7,863 bases of DNA from Gammaproteobacteria bacterium (GCA_013041975.1 JABDQZ010000068.1:1-7863), one strand, 5' to 3'. Positions 1 through 7,552 are shown, counted from the first letter of the stretch. The notes: a model not told the origin generated them from the sequence alone. A program made the numbers and translations.

Positions 1-1
1 T

Positions 2-30
2 TTGTTTGTGAACGGCTTATCACGTATAGT
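2..30 (+). promoter_or_regulatory. Possible sigma70-type promoter upstream of mltD-like gene
   Basis: TATAGT at 25-30 matches the -10 consensus at five of six positions. TTGTTT at 2-7, 17 bases upstream, matches only the TTG of the -35 box. The 81 bases before the gene hold no other recognisable signal and no coding region I can support. The upstream gene lies outside the window, so read-through from it is equally possible. Confidence 0.25.
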
Positions 31-81
31 TGAACCCAGTTTGAAGTTTATCCTGTCCCACACGACTAAAGTTAAAGCATT

Positions 82-1692
82 ATGCAGGTTTTTCGATCCA
101 TCCTCTTATTTTTTTTTGTAGCCACGCTATTAGCAGGGTGTCAGTCTCTGCCCTGGCAAAAAAAGAATTCAGAAAATGTTACTCTGACAACTGTTGAAAA
201 CTCAACTTCTCAGCTACCCCGTGAAGTCGTCAAAAGTCTCAGGCCAGAAGCCGGGCCGAAAGTTCATCCAGTAACATCAAAACCTTCCGATATCTGGGAC
301 CGCCTTTTCAAAGGGTATGCCTTGCAAAAACCCTATAACAAACGTTTTGCACGTGAATATAACTGGTACAGAAAACATCCCGAATATTTCAAACGCATTC
401 AGGACCGTGCCGAGCCTTACCTGCATTTCATTCTCGAAGAAGCCGAAAAGCGCAATATGCCAACGGAACTCGTGCTGTTACCCGTGGTGGAAAGTGCTTT
501 CCAGCCATTTGCCTATTCACCGGGACATGCGGCTGGACTATGGCAATTCATTCCCTCTACCGGACGTATGTATGGCCTGCACCAGAACTGGTGGTATGAC
601 GGTCGACGTGATGTGATGGCATCTACGCGTGCCGCCCTGGATTACCTGCAATCTCTCTCTAAACAGTTTGATGGTGACTGGAACCTGGCACTGGCCTCGT
701 ACAACGCCGGTGCAGGCAATGTGCGCCGCGCCATACGCAAAAACAAAAAGAAAAAGCTGCCCACCGACTATTGGTCTCTCAAACTGCCCAAGGAGACCAT
801 GACCTATGTCCCCCGACTGCTGGCCGTAAGCCAGGTGTTTGCTGAAGCCCATGACATTGGCCTGACACTAAAACCGATTCCCAATGAGCCACAACTGGCA
901 GAAATCAGCATTGATAACCAGATTGACCTTGCCAAGGCTGCTGACATGGCAGGCATGAGCATTGAGCAACTGTATCAGCTCAACCCGGCCTATAATCGCT
1001 GGGCAACTGAACCCGGCAAAATAGCGCGTTTGCTTGTTCCTGTCGGGAAAAAAATGGCATTCATGCAGCAACTGGCGCAAATTGATCCGAAGGATCTGGT
1101 TGAGTGGCAGCGCTACAAGATCAAAAACGGCGATGTACTGGGCAAGATTGCCAAGAAACACAACACAACGGTTAATATCATCCAGGATATCAACAAACTG
1201 AAAAATTCGCGTATTCGCGCCGGAAAATACCTGCTGATCCCGGTTGCCAGCAAAAATTCCGATGCCTATAAACTGAGCGTTACCCAGCGGCTGAAAAGCA
1301 AGCAGGCAGTGAAACGCAAAGGCAACAAAGTCGAACATGTGGTGCAACCGGGCGATACCCTGTGGGATATTGCCCGCAGCTACAAACTGTCTCATAAACG
1401 CATTGCCAGCTGGAATGGCATTGCTCCCAGTGATCCGTTACGTATCGGACAGAAGCTGGTGCTCTGGACCAATAAAACCGCCAGCAAACCTGTAGTCGCA
1501 TTTAATGGTTCACCGGCAAATCGATCCAGCAATATCCGTTACACTATCCGTAAAGGTGATTCACTATGGAGAATCGCCGATAAATTCAATGTTTCCGTAT
1601 CAGACCTGAAACGCTGGAACAGCCTGAACAAACGTCATTTGCAGCCAGGTGAAACGCTTAAATTAACAGTTAACATTACCGAACAGCTATAA
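82..1692 (+). CDS. mltD: MltD-like membrane-bound lytic murein transglycosylase with LysM repeats
   Basis: Predicted outer-membrane lipoprotein that cleaves the MurNAc-GlcNAc bond of peptidoglycan, forming 1,6-anhydro-MurNAc ends. The N-terminus is a lipoprotein signal with lipobox LAGC and lipidated Cys20. The SLT domain lies at about residues 105-250: the catalytic Glu is E137 in VVESAF, followed by GLWQF (152-156) and SYNAG (206-210), the usual family 1 lytic transglycosylase motifs. Residues 271-320 resemble a degenerate LysM-like linker. Three clear LysM repeats follow at about 344-387, 418-462 and 486-530, the last two with GDTLWDIA and GDSLWRIA cores; these bind the glycan. At 536 residues it is longer than E. 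coli MltD (about 450 residues, two LysM). The ATG at 82 is forced, because an in-frame TAA lies at 73-75; the ribosome binding site is weak. It stands alone, with 109 bases to the next start. The family call is secure; the exact paralogue name is less so. Confidence 0.93.
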   Translation: MQVFRSILLFFFVATLLAGCQSLPWQKKNSENVTLTTVENSTSQLPREVVKSLRPEAGPKVHPVTSKPSDIWDRLFKGYALQKPYNKRFAREYNWYRKHPEYFKRIQDRAEPYLHFILEEAEKRNMPTELVLLPVVESAFQPFAYSPGHAAGLWQFIPSTGRMYGLHQNWWYDGRRDVMASTRAALDYLQSLSKQFDGDWNLALASYNAGAGNVRRAIRKNKKKKLPTDYWSLKLPKETMTYVPRLLAVSQVFAEAHDIGLTLKPIPNEPQLAEISIDNQIDLAKAADMAGMSIEQLYQLNPAYNRWATEPGKIARLLVPVGKKMAFMQQLAQIDPKDLVEWQRYKIKNGDVLGKIAKKHNTTVNIIQDINKLKNSRIRAGKYLLIPVASKNSDAYKLSVTQRLKSKQAVKRKGNKVEHVVQPGDTLWDIARSYKLSHKRIASWNGIAPSDPLRIGQKLVLWTNKTASKPVVAFNGSPANRSSNIRYTIRKGDSLWRIADKFNVSVSDLKRWNSLNKRHLQPGETLKLTVNITEQL

Positions 1693-1730
1693 ATTTGGTA
1701 GATTCCACTAACTGAATGGCTTTATTCACT

Positions 1731-1749
1731 ATTGCCAGTTTGCGGCAAT
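1731..1749 (+). repeat. Small inverted repeat between mltD-like and hydrolase genes
   Basis: ATTGCC (1731-1736) and GGCAAT (1744-1749) form a perfect 6-bp stem with a 7-base loop. No T-run follows, so it is a poor intrinsic terminator. It overlaps the candidate -35 box of the next gene and could equally be a weak operator or chance. Confidence 0.3.
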
Positions 1750-1759
1750 TATCTACACT
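1732..1759 (+). promoter_or_regulatory. Candidate promoter of the alpha/beta hydrolase gene
   Basis: TTGCCA (1732-1737, five of six to the -35 consensus) is followed after 16 bases by TACACT (1754-1759, four of six to the -10 consensus). Transcription would begin near 1766. That is after the upstream GTG at 1760 and before the ATG at 1802, which agrees with 1802 as the translation start. Confidence 0.35.
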
Positions 1760-1801
1760 GTGAAGTTAGAATCAACTGCTATAACCACTGGAATCATTCC
1801 A

Positions 1802-2695
1802 ATGAAAAAACTCCTTATACTGATCACCGGCCTTTTCTTGTCTCTGCCTGTTATCGCTGAACAGGTTCAGATTTCACATCAGGACCTGGCCCTGAATGCC
1901 AACCTTGTCAAAGTCGATGGCAACTGGCCGGCTGGCCCTGTGGTGCTTATGACACATGGCACACTGGCTCACGGCAACATGGAAATCATGGCCGGCCTGC
2001 AATCCATGTTCGAGGAAATGGAAATCAGCACCCTGTCGATTTCACTGAGCCTGGGATTAAGTGATCGCAAAGGTATGTATGATTGCCAGACACCTCATAC
2101 TCACCTGCATACCGATGCCGTTACCGAAATTGGCCTGTGGCATGACTGGCTGAAAAAACAGGGTGTGGAAAATGTTGTGCTACTCGGACATTCCCGGGGT
2201 GGTAACCAGACAGCACGTTATGCGGCCAGTTCCAACGACAAAACGGTAAGCCATGTCTATCTGCTGGCACCCCAGGTTCTAACCAATGATTATAGTCATC
2301 AGAATTACGAGAAACGTTATAAAAAACCGCTCGCTCCTCTCGTAGAAAAAGCACAAAAAATGGTCAGCGACGGGCAGGGAAAATCACTGATGAAAGCTAT
2401 AGATTTTATTTACTGTGAAAAAACTCAAGCCACTGCCGAAGCCTTTGTCTCTTATTACTATCAGCCTGAAGAAAAAATGGATACGACCAGCCTGCTCAGT
2501 GCCATCAACTATCCTGTTACGGTGTTCGCCGGTTCACAAGACAACACGGTGAAAAACCTGATCCCCAAAACCCAAAGCAAGATTGATGGAAAAAAATCAA
2601 AACTGGTCATCATTGACGGTGCAGATCACTTCTTCCGCGACCTGTATTCAGAAGAAATTGTTGAAGCCATCATTGAAGACTTGGAAGATTCATAA
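1802..2695 (+). CDS. Predicted periplasmic alpha/beta hydrolase
   Basis: A serine hydrolase of the alpha/beta fold; the substrate is unknown. The frame is open from a GTG at 1760, but the ATG at 1802 begins a textbook signal peptide (MKKLLILITG, cleavage likely after VIA at residue 19), has a weak GGA 8-9 bases upstream and lies after a candidate promoter, so I use it (297 residues). The oxyanion-hole HG lies in THGTLAHG (51-58). The nucleophile is Ser131 in the GHSRGG elbow, the acid is probably Asp247 in AGSQDNT, and the base is His276 in GADHFF. Strand-turn patterns typical of the fold surround these (VVLMTHG, VVLLGHSRG, VTVFAGSQD). Cys95 and Cys205 could pair in the periplasm. It follows the mltD-like gene on the same strand but probably has its own promoter. 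An esterase, a peptidase or a dienelactone-hydrolase-like enzyme are all possible; the fold call is firm, the reaction is not. Confidence 0.85.
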   Translation: MKKLLILITGLFLSLPVIAEQVQISHQDLALNANLVKVDGNWPAGPVVLMTHGTLAHGNMEIMAGLQSMFEEMEISTLSISLSLGLSDRKGMYDCQTPHTHLHTDAVTEIGLWHDWLKKQGVENVVLLGHSRGGNQTARYAASSNDKTVSHVYLLAPQVLTNDYSHQNYEKRYKKPLAPLVEKAQKMVSDGQGKSLMKAIDFIYCEKTQATAEAFVSYYYQPEEKMDTTSLLSAINYPVTVFAGSQDNTVKNLIPKTQSKIDGKKSKLVIIDGADHFFRDLYSEEIVEAIIEDLEDS

Positions 2696-2724
2696 CAAAC
2701 GTCTATAAAACATATCATTCTTTA

Positions 2725-2730
2725 TATACT
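2725..2730 (+). promoter_or_regulatory. Possible -10 box upstream of the sensor pair
   Basis: TATACT matches the -10 consensus at five of six positions in the AT-rich gap between the hydrolase and the binding-protein gene. I find no convincing -35 at 16-18 bases upstream, so an activator-dependent promoter or chance are both possible. The 123-base gap holds no gene, and I see no clear terminator for the hydrolase gene. Confidence 0.2.
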
Positions 2731-2807
2731 AGACACACAGAGTACCACTAGAACACCATGGTTATTTAGGCTATCGTTAGAGCAGTACCTGGATAAAGTA
2801 ATTATTA

Positions 2808-2814
2808 AAGGAGG
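2808..2814 (+). promoter_or_regulatory. Strong Shine-Dalgarno deciding the start of the binding-protein gene
   Basis: AAGGAGG is a perfect match to the anti-Shine-Dalgarno sequence. The two tandem ATG codons at 2819 and 2822 lie 4 and 7 bases after it. The second has the better spacing and is preferred. This is the strongest ribosome binding site I see in the window and predicts high translation. Confidence 0.8.
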
Positions 2815-2821
2815 GCACATG

Positions 2822-3784
2822 ATGTACCTGATTACCTTCCACCAGCGTCTCAGTCTGCTTCTGATTGTTTTCCTGTTATGGCCTGCTAGCGCAAGTGCCG
2901 ATAAATGTCTCTATATCTCTTCTTATCACCAGGGTTATGCCTGGTCTGATGGTGTCGAAAGAGGCCTGAAAAACACCCTCGAAGGCAAGTGTGAACTCAG
3001 GCAGTTTGATATGGATACGAAGCGCAACAAAAGTGAAGACTACAAACAAAAAGTCAGTCTTGACGCTAAAAAGCTTATCGAGGAATGGCAACCGGATGTT
3101 GTCATCACCTCGGATGATAATGCAGCACGTTACCTTATCAAACCGCATTTTAAAGACCACCCTGTCCCATTTGTTTTCTGCGGCGTTAACTGGAGTGTCG
3201 ATGAATATGGTTTCCCATACACCAACACCACCGGGATTGTCGAAATTGCACCCATTGCATCGTTATTCGACAAAATAAAATCCATTCAGGGAAAACCATC
3301 CAGTGCTTTTTACATCGGTGCAGATACGCTGACAGAACGTAAAAACCTGGATCGTTTTATTAAAGCAGCCGGCAAACGTAATATCGAAATGCACAGCGGA
3401 CTGGCATCAAATACTGCCGAATGGATCGAATACTACAACCTCGCCCAGCAATATAATTTTATCATTGTTGGAAGTAATGCCGGTATCAATGATTGGGATA
3501 AAACCACTGTGACCGAAGCGCTAAAACAGTATTCCAAGGTAATGAGTGTCACCAACCATGAATGGATGATGCCCTATAGCATTCTGGGCCTGACAAAAAT
3601 CCCGGAAGAACATGGTGAATGGGCCGCACTGGCCGCATTGGAAATACTCAAAGGTACCAGTCCAACTGACATTCCCATCGTATCCAATAAAAAATGGGAA
3701 ATCTGGCTAAATCCTGGAATATTGAAACAAACCTCAATTCAACTACCTGAATCAATTCAAAGAAAAGCCAAACTGGTAAATTGA
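2822..3784 (+). CDS. Secreted ABC-type solute-binding protein, probable ligand sensor
   Basis: A periplasmic binding protein resembling the ABC_sub_bind family (PF04392). Residues 1-26 form a signal peptide ending ASA|DK; the mature protein is about 294 residues. Marks I recognise from this group are YISSYHQGYAWSDG (31-44), the FDMDTKR stretch (62-68), VVITSDDNAARYL (93-105) and FCGVNW (119-124). Related domains are often the extracytoplasmic sensing part of histidine kinases and GGDEF proteins, which fits a sensing role. Cys29 and Cys57 could form a disulfide. An alternative start at 2819 adds one Met; I chose 2822 for its 7-base Shine-Dalgarno spacing. The stop overlaps the weak GAGAAG ribosome binding site of the next gene, whose ATG is only 10 bases away, so translational coupling is likely. 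No permease or ATPase gene is adjacent. The ligand cannot be read from the sequence. Confidence 0.87.
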   Translation: MYLITFHQRLSLLLIVFLLWPASASADKCLYISSYHQGYAWSDGVERGLKNTLEGKCELRQFDMDTKRNKSEDYKQKVSLDAKKLIEEWQPDVVITSDDNAARYLIKPHFKDHPVPFVFCGVNWSVDEYGFPYTNTTGIVEIAPIASLFDKIKSIQGKPSSAFYIGADTLTERKNLDRFIKAAGKRNIEMHSGLASNTAEWIEYYNLAQQYNFIIVGSNAGINDWDKTTVTEALKQYSKVMSVTNHEWMMPYSILGLTKIPEEHGEWAALAALEILKGTSPTDIPIVSNKKWEIWLNPGILKQTSIQLPESIQRKAKLVN

Positions 3785-3794
3785 GAAGCACTGA

Positions 3795-6590
3795 ATGTTT
3801 TTGCAGTCAGACAACGAAAGAGTCTTTTCAACCTTTCATCTGCTATTGATCGGCATTTTTATCCTCTTCGCGTTATTTGCAGTTGCTGCACTATCAATTC
3901 GGGGAGATATTCAGGACATTCAGGCAAAATTTAATGAAGAAGCTTCACAGGTCCAGCACTTTATCTCCCAGCGGGTTTCCAGCCTGGAAACTGTACTGAT
4001 TTCGCTCGCTGGCCTGCATCATTCAAGTGATGACCTGAATATTGCCGAGTTTGGAGGTTTCACCCAGGAAATCCTTTCAGCCTACCCTTACCTGGATGCC
4101 ATCATCCGCGCTGACCGGGTAAAAATGGGCAATATAGAGTCCTATACTGATCGCATGATCGAAACCGGTTTTGTTGGCTTTAAATTGAAAAACTTTGATT
4201 CTGAATACCAAAGCCCCCTTGCGCTCAATGAATACTTGCCTGTTAGCTTCATCGAACCATCAACTCCTGTCTCCGCACAGGTTATCGGCTATGACCTCGC
4301 CACTGCCAAAACTGCGACGCAAGCCATTCACTCTGCAATAACAACAGGCAATATTTTCAGCTCCGGCCCAGTACAACTGAAAGAGGCGGACAGGCCCTTT
4401 TTCCTGGTATTCAAGGCAATTTACCTGGGCAGGTATCCTCCCACAACACCACATGAAAGACAGGATATGCTAACCGGCCTGGTGGCTATCAGAATAAACC
4501 CTCACAAATTTTTCTCGGGGATTTCTCTGAATAATCAACGCCTGTCTGTTTCAATTACAGATAGTCAGGGAAAAACACTTCCACTTAATGGTCAGTCTGA
4601 AGAACAGGGGCTCGTCTGGTTTAAGAAAATCGAGCTGCTGACATCGCTACAGAAAGTAGAAGCTTACGGTCAGATACTGTCGATTACCCTTAGCAGGCCA
4701 GTAGGAATCGAAGCAATCAATATCTGGAAACTGTCCACAACCCTGATATTCACACTGGCCTTCATTCTTCTATCTTTGGGTATCTACGGGGTAAAACGAG
4801 TCGCCATAATCCGCGAGGAACGATCCGCCATCGCACTGTTCGAAGAGGGGGAACGCTTTGCACAGGTTGTAAATACCGCCTTTGACGCGGTTATCACGAC
4901 TAATGATGAAGGCGTTGTTCTCAGCTGGAACCAAAAAGCGGAAAAGATCTTTGGCATTGAAAGTCAGCAGGCAGAAGGTCAATTATTAATACCTCTGATT
5001 CTTACATCTGATTCGATTCGTCAACATGGTGAATCTATCAGTCAGTCATTTCACGATAATACCTTAAAAGAAACCTCCTACCCGATTGAATTGAGTGGTA
5101 AATATAGTGATGGGCGTGAATTTCCACTTGAACTTTCCATATCCAAGTCAGCTGTCGGCCATAACATAATTCATAGTGTTTTCGCCAGGGATATTAGCGA
5201 GCGAAAGGAGGCCGAAGACCGCATCCGTCAGTTAGCCTACTATGATTCACTCACTGAATTACCCAACCGGCAGTCATTTAAAATCCAGACTGAACAGGCC
5301 ATCAAACTGGCCATCCGTAATAACCGCATGGGAGCCGTATTATTCATAGACCTCGATGAGTTCAAAAGAATCAACGATACACTCGGTCATGATATTGGCG
5401 ACTTGTTGATCAAGCGTGTCGCACAGCGATTACTCGAACAGATCAGGGACAATGACACAGTTTCGCATACCACCTTGCAGGGCGTTCCGAGCCAGAATGT
5501 TGCACGCCTGGGAGGTGATGAATTCACCATCCTGTTAACTGAAATCAAACATATCGATGATGCTGGTCTTGTTGCGCAAAGAATCCGGCAAAATATAGAT
5601 GGGGCTTTCAACCTCAATGGGTATGAAGTTTATGTAACCGCGAGCATTGGGATTGCAGTTTTTCCAAATGATGGCAAAGATGTTGATGAACTCCTGAAAA
5701 ATGCAGATACAGCGATGTATCACGCAAAGGCCGTGGGCAAAAACAACTTCCAGTTTTACTCAGAACAAATGGGCGCAAACGCCACTGAATATCTGAAACT
5801 TGGCGCTATGTTGCGCAAGGCGCTTACAAACAATGAAATGAAGCTTTATTACCAGCCACAGATATCTGCGGCTACCGGTAAAATCACGGGAGCTGAGGCA
5901 CTACTACGATGGGAGCAGGCAGAACTGGGCATGATATCACCCGCTGATTTCATTCCGCTGGCAGAAGACACAGGAATGATACTTGATATCGGCGACTGGG
6001 TGTTGCGTCAGGCCTGCCTGGATAACGCAGCATGGCAAGATGCCGGTTATCCCTCAATTCGCGTTGCCATTAATCTCAGTGGCTTGCAGTTCATACAAAA
6101 AGACCTGCATTTTAAAGTACAGCAAGCCCTGGAGACTGCCGGGCTTGACCCGCAATACCTGGAACTGGAAATCACCGAAAGTATCATCATGCGTAACATC
6201 GATGAAACCATCTCCACGTTACAGTCTTTCAGGAACATGAACCTGGGTATTTCTGTAGACGATTTTGGTACCGGCTATTCGTCTTTAAGCTATCTGAAAA
6301 AATTTCCGCTGGAGACTTTAAAAATTGATCGATCTTTTGTCACAGACATACCAGACGATAATGATGATGTAAAAATCACCTCAGCGATACTGGCCATGGC
6401 ACGCAGCCTGAATCTGAAAGTTGTTGGTGAAGGTGTCGAGACTCAGGCCCAGGCCGCATTTCTCAGGCAGCATCACTGTGATCTGCTACAAGGCTATCTC
6501 TATAGCAAGCCTCTTCCAAAAAACGAATTCGAACAACTGTTGGCTTCTGAAAAAACCTGGGATCTTTCTGAAAACCATGACCAGGGTTAA
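3795..6590 (+). CDS. CHASE-PAS-GGDEF-EAL membrane c-di-GMP synthase/phosphodiesterase
   Basis: An inner-membrane sensor enzyme predicted to make and/or break cyclic di-GMP. Order: TM1 at about 15-34; a periplasmic CHASE domain at about 55-300, with core marks FIEPSTPVSAQVIGYDL (152-168) and IFSSGPVQL (187-195); TM2 at about 311-333; a short linker with no HAMP; PAS at about 350-470; GGDEF at about 478-655; EAL at about 668-915. The GGDEF signature is intact (RLGGDEF, 571-577). RDND (551-554) resembles the inhibitory RxxD site but is split from it by 13 extra residues (557-569). The EAL domain keeps E701 of EALLRW, N760, E792 of LEITES, D822-D823 of DDFGTGYSS, K843, E879 and Q899, so phosphodiesterase activity is likely. 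The start ATG has GAGAAG 6 bases upstream, overlapping the stop of the binding-protein gene. Genomic pairing suggests the binding protein signals through the CHASE domain. Which activity dominates is unknown. Confidence 0.93.
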   Translation: MFLQSDNERVFSTFHLLLIGIFILFALFAVAALSIRGDIQDIQAKFNEEASQVQHFISQRVSSLETVLISLAGLHHSSDDLNIAEFGGFTQEILSAYPYLDAIIRADRVKMGNIESYTDRMIETGFVGFKLKNFDSEYQSPLALNEYLPVSFIEPSTPVSAQVIGYDLATAKTATQAIHSAITTGNIFSSGPVQLKEADRPFFLVFKAIYLGRYPPTTPHERQDMLTGLVAIRINPHKFFSGISLNNQRLSVSITDSQGKTLPLNGQSEEQGLVWFKKIELLTSLQKVEAYGQILSITLSRPVGIEAINIWKLSTTLIFTLAFILLSLGIYGVKRVAIIREERSAIALFEEGERFAQVVNTAFDAVITTNDEGVVLSWNQKAEKIFGIESQQAEGQLLIPLILTSDSIRQHGESISQSFHDNTLKETSYPIELSGKYSDGREFPLELSISKSAVGHNIIHSVFARDISERKEAEDRIRQLAYYDSLTELPNRQSFKIQTEQAIKLAIRNNRMGAVLFIDLDEFKRINDTLGHDIGDLLIKRVAQRLLEQIRDNDTVSHTTLQGVPSQNVARLGGDEFTILLTEIKHIDDAGLVAQRIRQNIDGAFNLNGYEVYVTASIGIAVFPNDGKDVDELLKNADTAMYHAKAVGKNNFQFYSEQMGANATEYLKLGAMLRKALTNNEMKLYYQPQISAATGKITGAEALLRWEQAELGMISPADFIPLAEDTGMILDIGDWVLRQACLDNAAWQDAGYPSIRVAINLSGLQFIQKDLHFKVQQALETAGLDPQYLELEITESIIMRNIDETISTLQSFRNMNLGISVDDFGTGYSSLSYLKKFPLETLKIDRSFVTDIPDDNDDVKITSAILAMARSLNLKVVGEGVETQAQAAFLRQHHCDLLQGYLYSKPLPKNEFEQLLASEKTWDLSENHDQG

Positions 6591-6615
6591 GGTCACTCGA
6601 CCCTGTTGCGTTTTT
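6582..6615 (+). terminator. Possible intrinsic terminator between convergent genes
   Basis: CAGGGT (6582-6587) pairs with ACCCTG (6600-6605) around a 12-base loop, with TTTTT at 6611-6615 downstream. An alternative inner hairpin, GGTC/GACC (6591-6594, 6599-6602), competes with it. The structure spans both stop codons and would be read in both directions. The 6-bp stem and the 5-base gap before the T-run make it a modest candidate. Confidence 0.35.
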
Positions 6616-7552
6616 CTCCGTTTTGATAAGCAATGATGTTTTCAGCCACCAGGTCAATCAGTCTTTGACGTGACTCCACCGCTCCCCAGGCCATATGCGG
6701 CGTAACGATGAGATTGGGTTTGTCATAATCAAGTAACGGGTTGCCGTTTCGGGGTGGCTCCTGCGATAACACATCAACACCAGCCCCGGCTATCTCGTCG
6801 CTTTGCAAGGCATTGATCAGTGCCAATTCATCCACAATGCCACCACGTGCCGCATTGATCAAAAGTGCGGTGGGTTTCATCAACTTGAATTCTACCTCGC
6901 CAATCAGGTTGCGCGTATTGTCAGCCAATGGCACGTGAAGACTGATGACATCTGACTGTGACAACAGCTCTTCAATAGGCACACGACCAGCGGAAGGTTC
7001 GCCACCCGGTCGTTGCGAAACAAGAACATGCATACCTAAAGCTTGCGCAACCTTTGCAACACCTTTACCCAGCTCACCATAGCCTATAATTCCCAGGGTC
7101 TTACCTGACAGTTCACGAAACTGGTAATCCAGCACACAAAAGTTCGGAGAGTTAGACCATTCACCGTTTCTGCTACTAGCCTGATGCTCATTCAGGCGCG
7201 TCGCCAATGACAACAGCAAGGCAAATACAAACTGCACAACCGATGGTGTGCCATAAGCAGTGACATTGGTTACTGCGATTCCCAGTTCCTTGGCAGCTTG
7301 AAGATCAACATTATCGGTTCCGGTTGCTATAACACAGACCAGTTTGAGCTGTTTGCATTGTGAAAGAATCGCCCGGTCCAGAACCACCTTGTTACTGATA
7401 ATCAGTTCGGCATTTCGTATGCGTTCGAGCGTTTCTTCGGTTGAAGTGGCTGCGAAGTTTTTCCAATCCTCTGCCAGGTTTGTCAGGGGTGAAAAATCGA
7501 GACCTGACCCCATTGAATCGACATCAAGAAATACGGCCGTTTTGAATTTCAC
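6593..7552 (-). CDS. D-2-hydroxyacid dehydrogenase, glycerate dehydrogenase/hydroxypyruvate reductase-like
   Basis: A cytoplasmic NAD(P)-dependent enzyme interconverting a 2-oxoacid and its D-2-hydroxyacid; hydroxypyruvate/glycerate is the likeliest pair. The Rossmann motif is GYGELG (157-162). The catalytic triad is R236 in NAARGG, E265 in SQEPP and H286 in TPHMAWG. ATGTDNVD (76-83) and YGTPSVVQF (100-108) are typical of the hydroxypyruvate-reductase side of the family. The second Rossmann strand ends VSQRPGG (178-184), with no Asp or Glu where NAD-specific members usually have one. The frame is open to an ATG at 7609, but the family's N-terminus (KTAVFLDVD) begins right after the GTG at 7552, which gives 319 residues, a normal family length. 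A G-rich ribosome binding site precedes it. It converges on the GGDEF-EAL gene with two bases between stops. The exact substrate is not certain. Confidence 0.9.
   Translation of the reverse strand: MKFKTAVFLDVDSMGSGLDFSPLTNLAEDWKNFAATSTEETLERIRNAELIISNKVVLDRAILSQCKQLKLVCVIATGTDNVDLQAAKELGIAVTNVTAYGTPSVVQFVFALLLSLATRLNEHQASSRNGEWSNSPNFCVLDYQFRELSGKTLGIIGYGELGKGVAKVAQALGMHVLVSQRPGGEPSAGRVPIEELLSQSDVISLHVPLADNTRNLIGEVEFKLMKPTALLINAARGGIVDELALINALQSDEIAGAGVDVLSQEPPRNGNPLLDYDKPNLIVTPHMAWGAVESRQRLIDLVAENIIAYQNGEKRNRVE

Noticed and set aside
538..852. 104-codon minus-strand open frame opposite the SLT domain
   Set aside because: Antisense to the conserved catalytic region, with no family resemblance.
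868..1395. 175-codon minus-strand open frame inside the mltD-like gene
   Set aside because: It lies wholly antisense to a gene with clear domains and has no recognisable motif or ribosome binding site; it is a shadow of that gene's codon pattern.
1760..1801. GTG start giving a 14-residue N-terminal extension of the hydrolase
   Set aside because: It would bury the signal peptide, has no good ribosome binding site, and overlaps a candidate promoter whose transcript would start after it.
2991..3278. Plus-strand open frame overlapping the binding-protein gene in another frame
   Set aside because: Low-complexity product with no domain; the binding-protein frame carries the signal peptide and family motifs.
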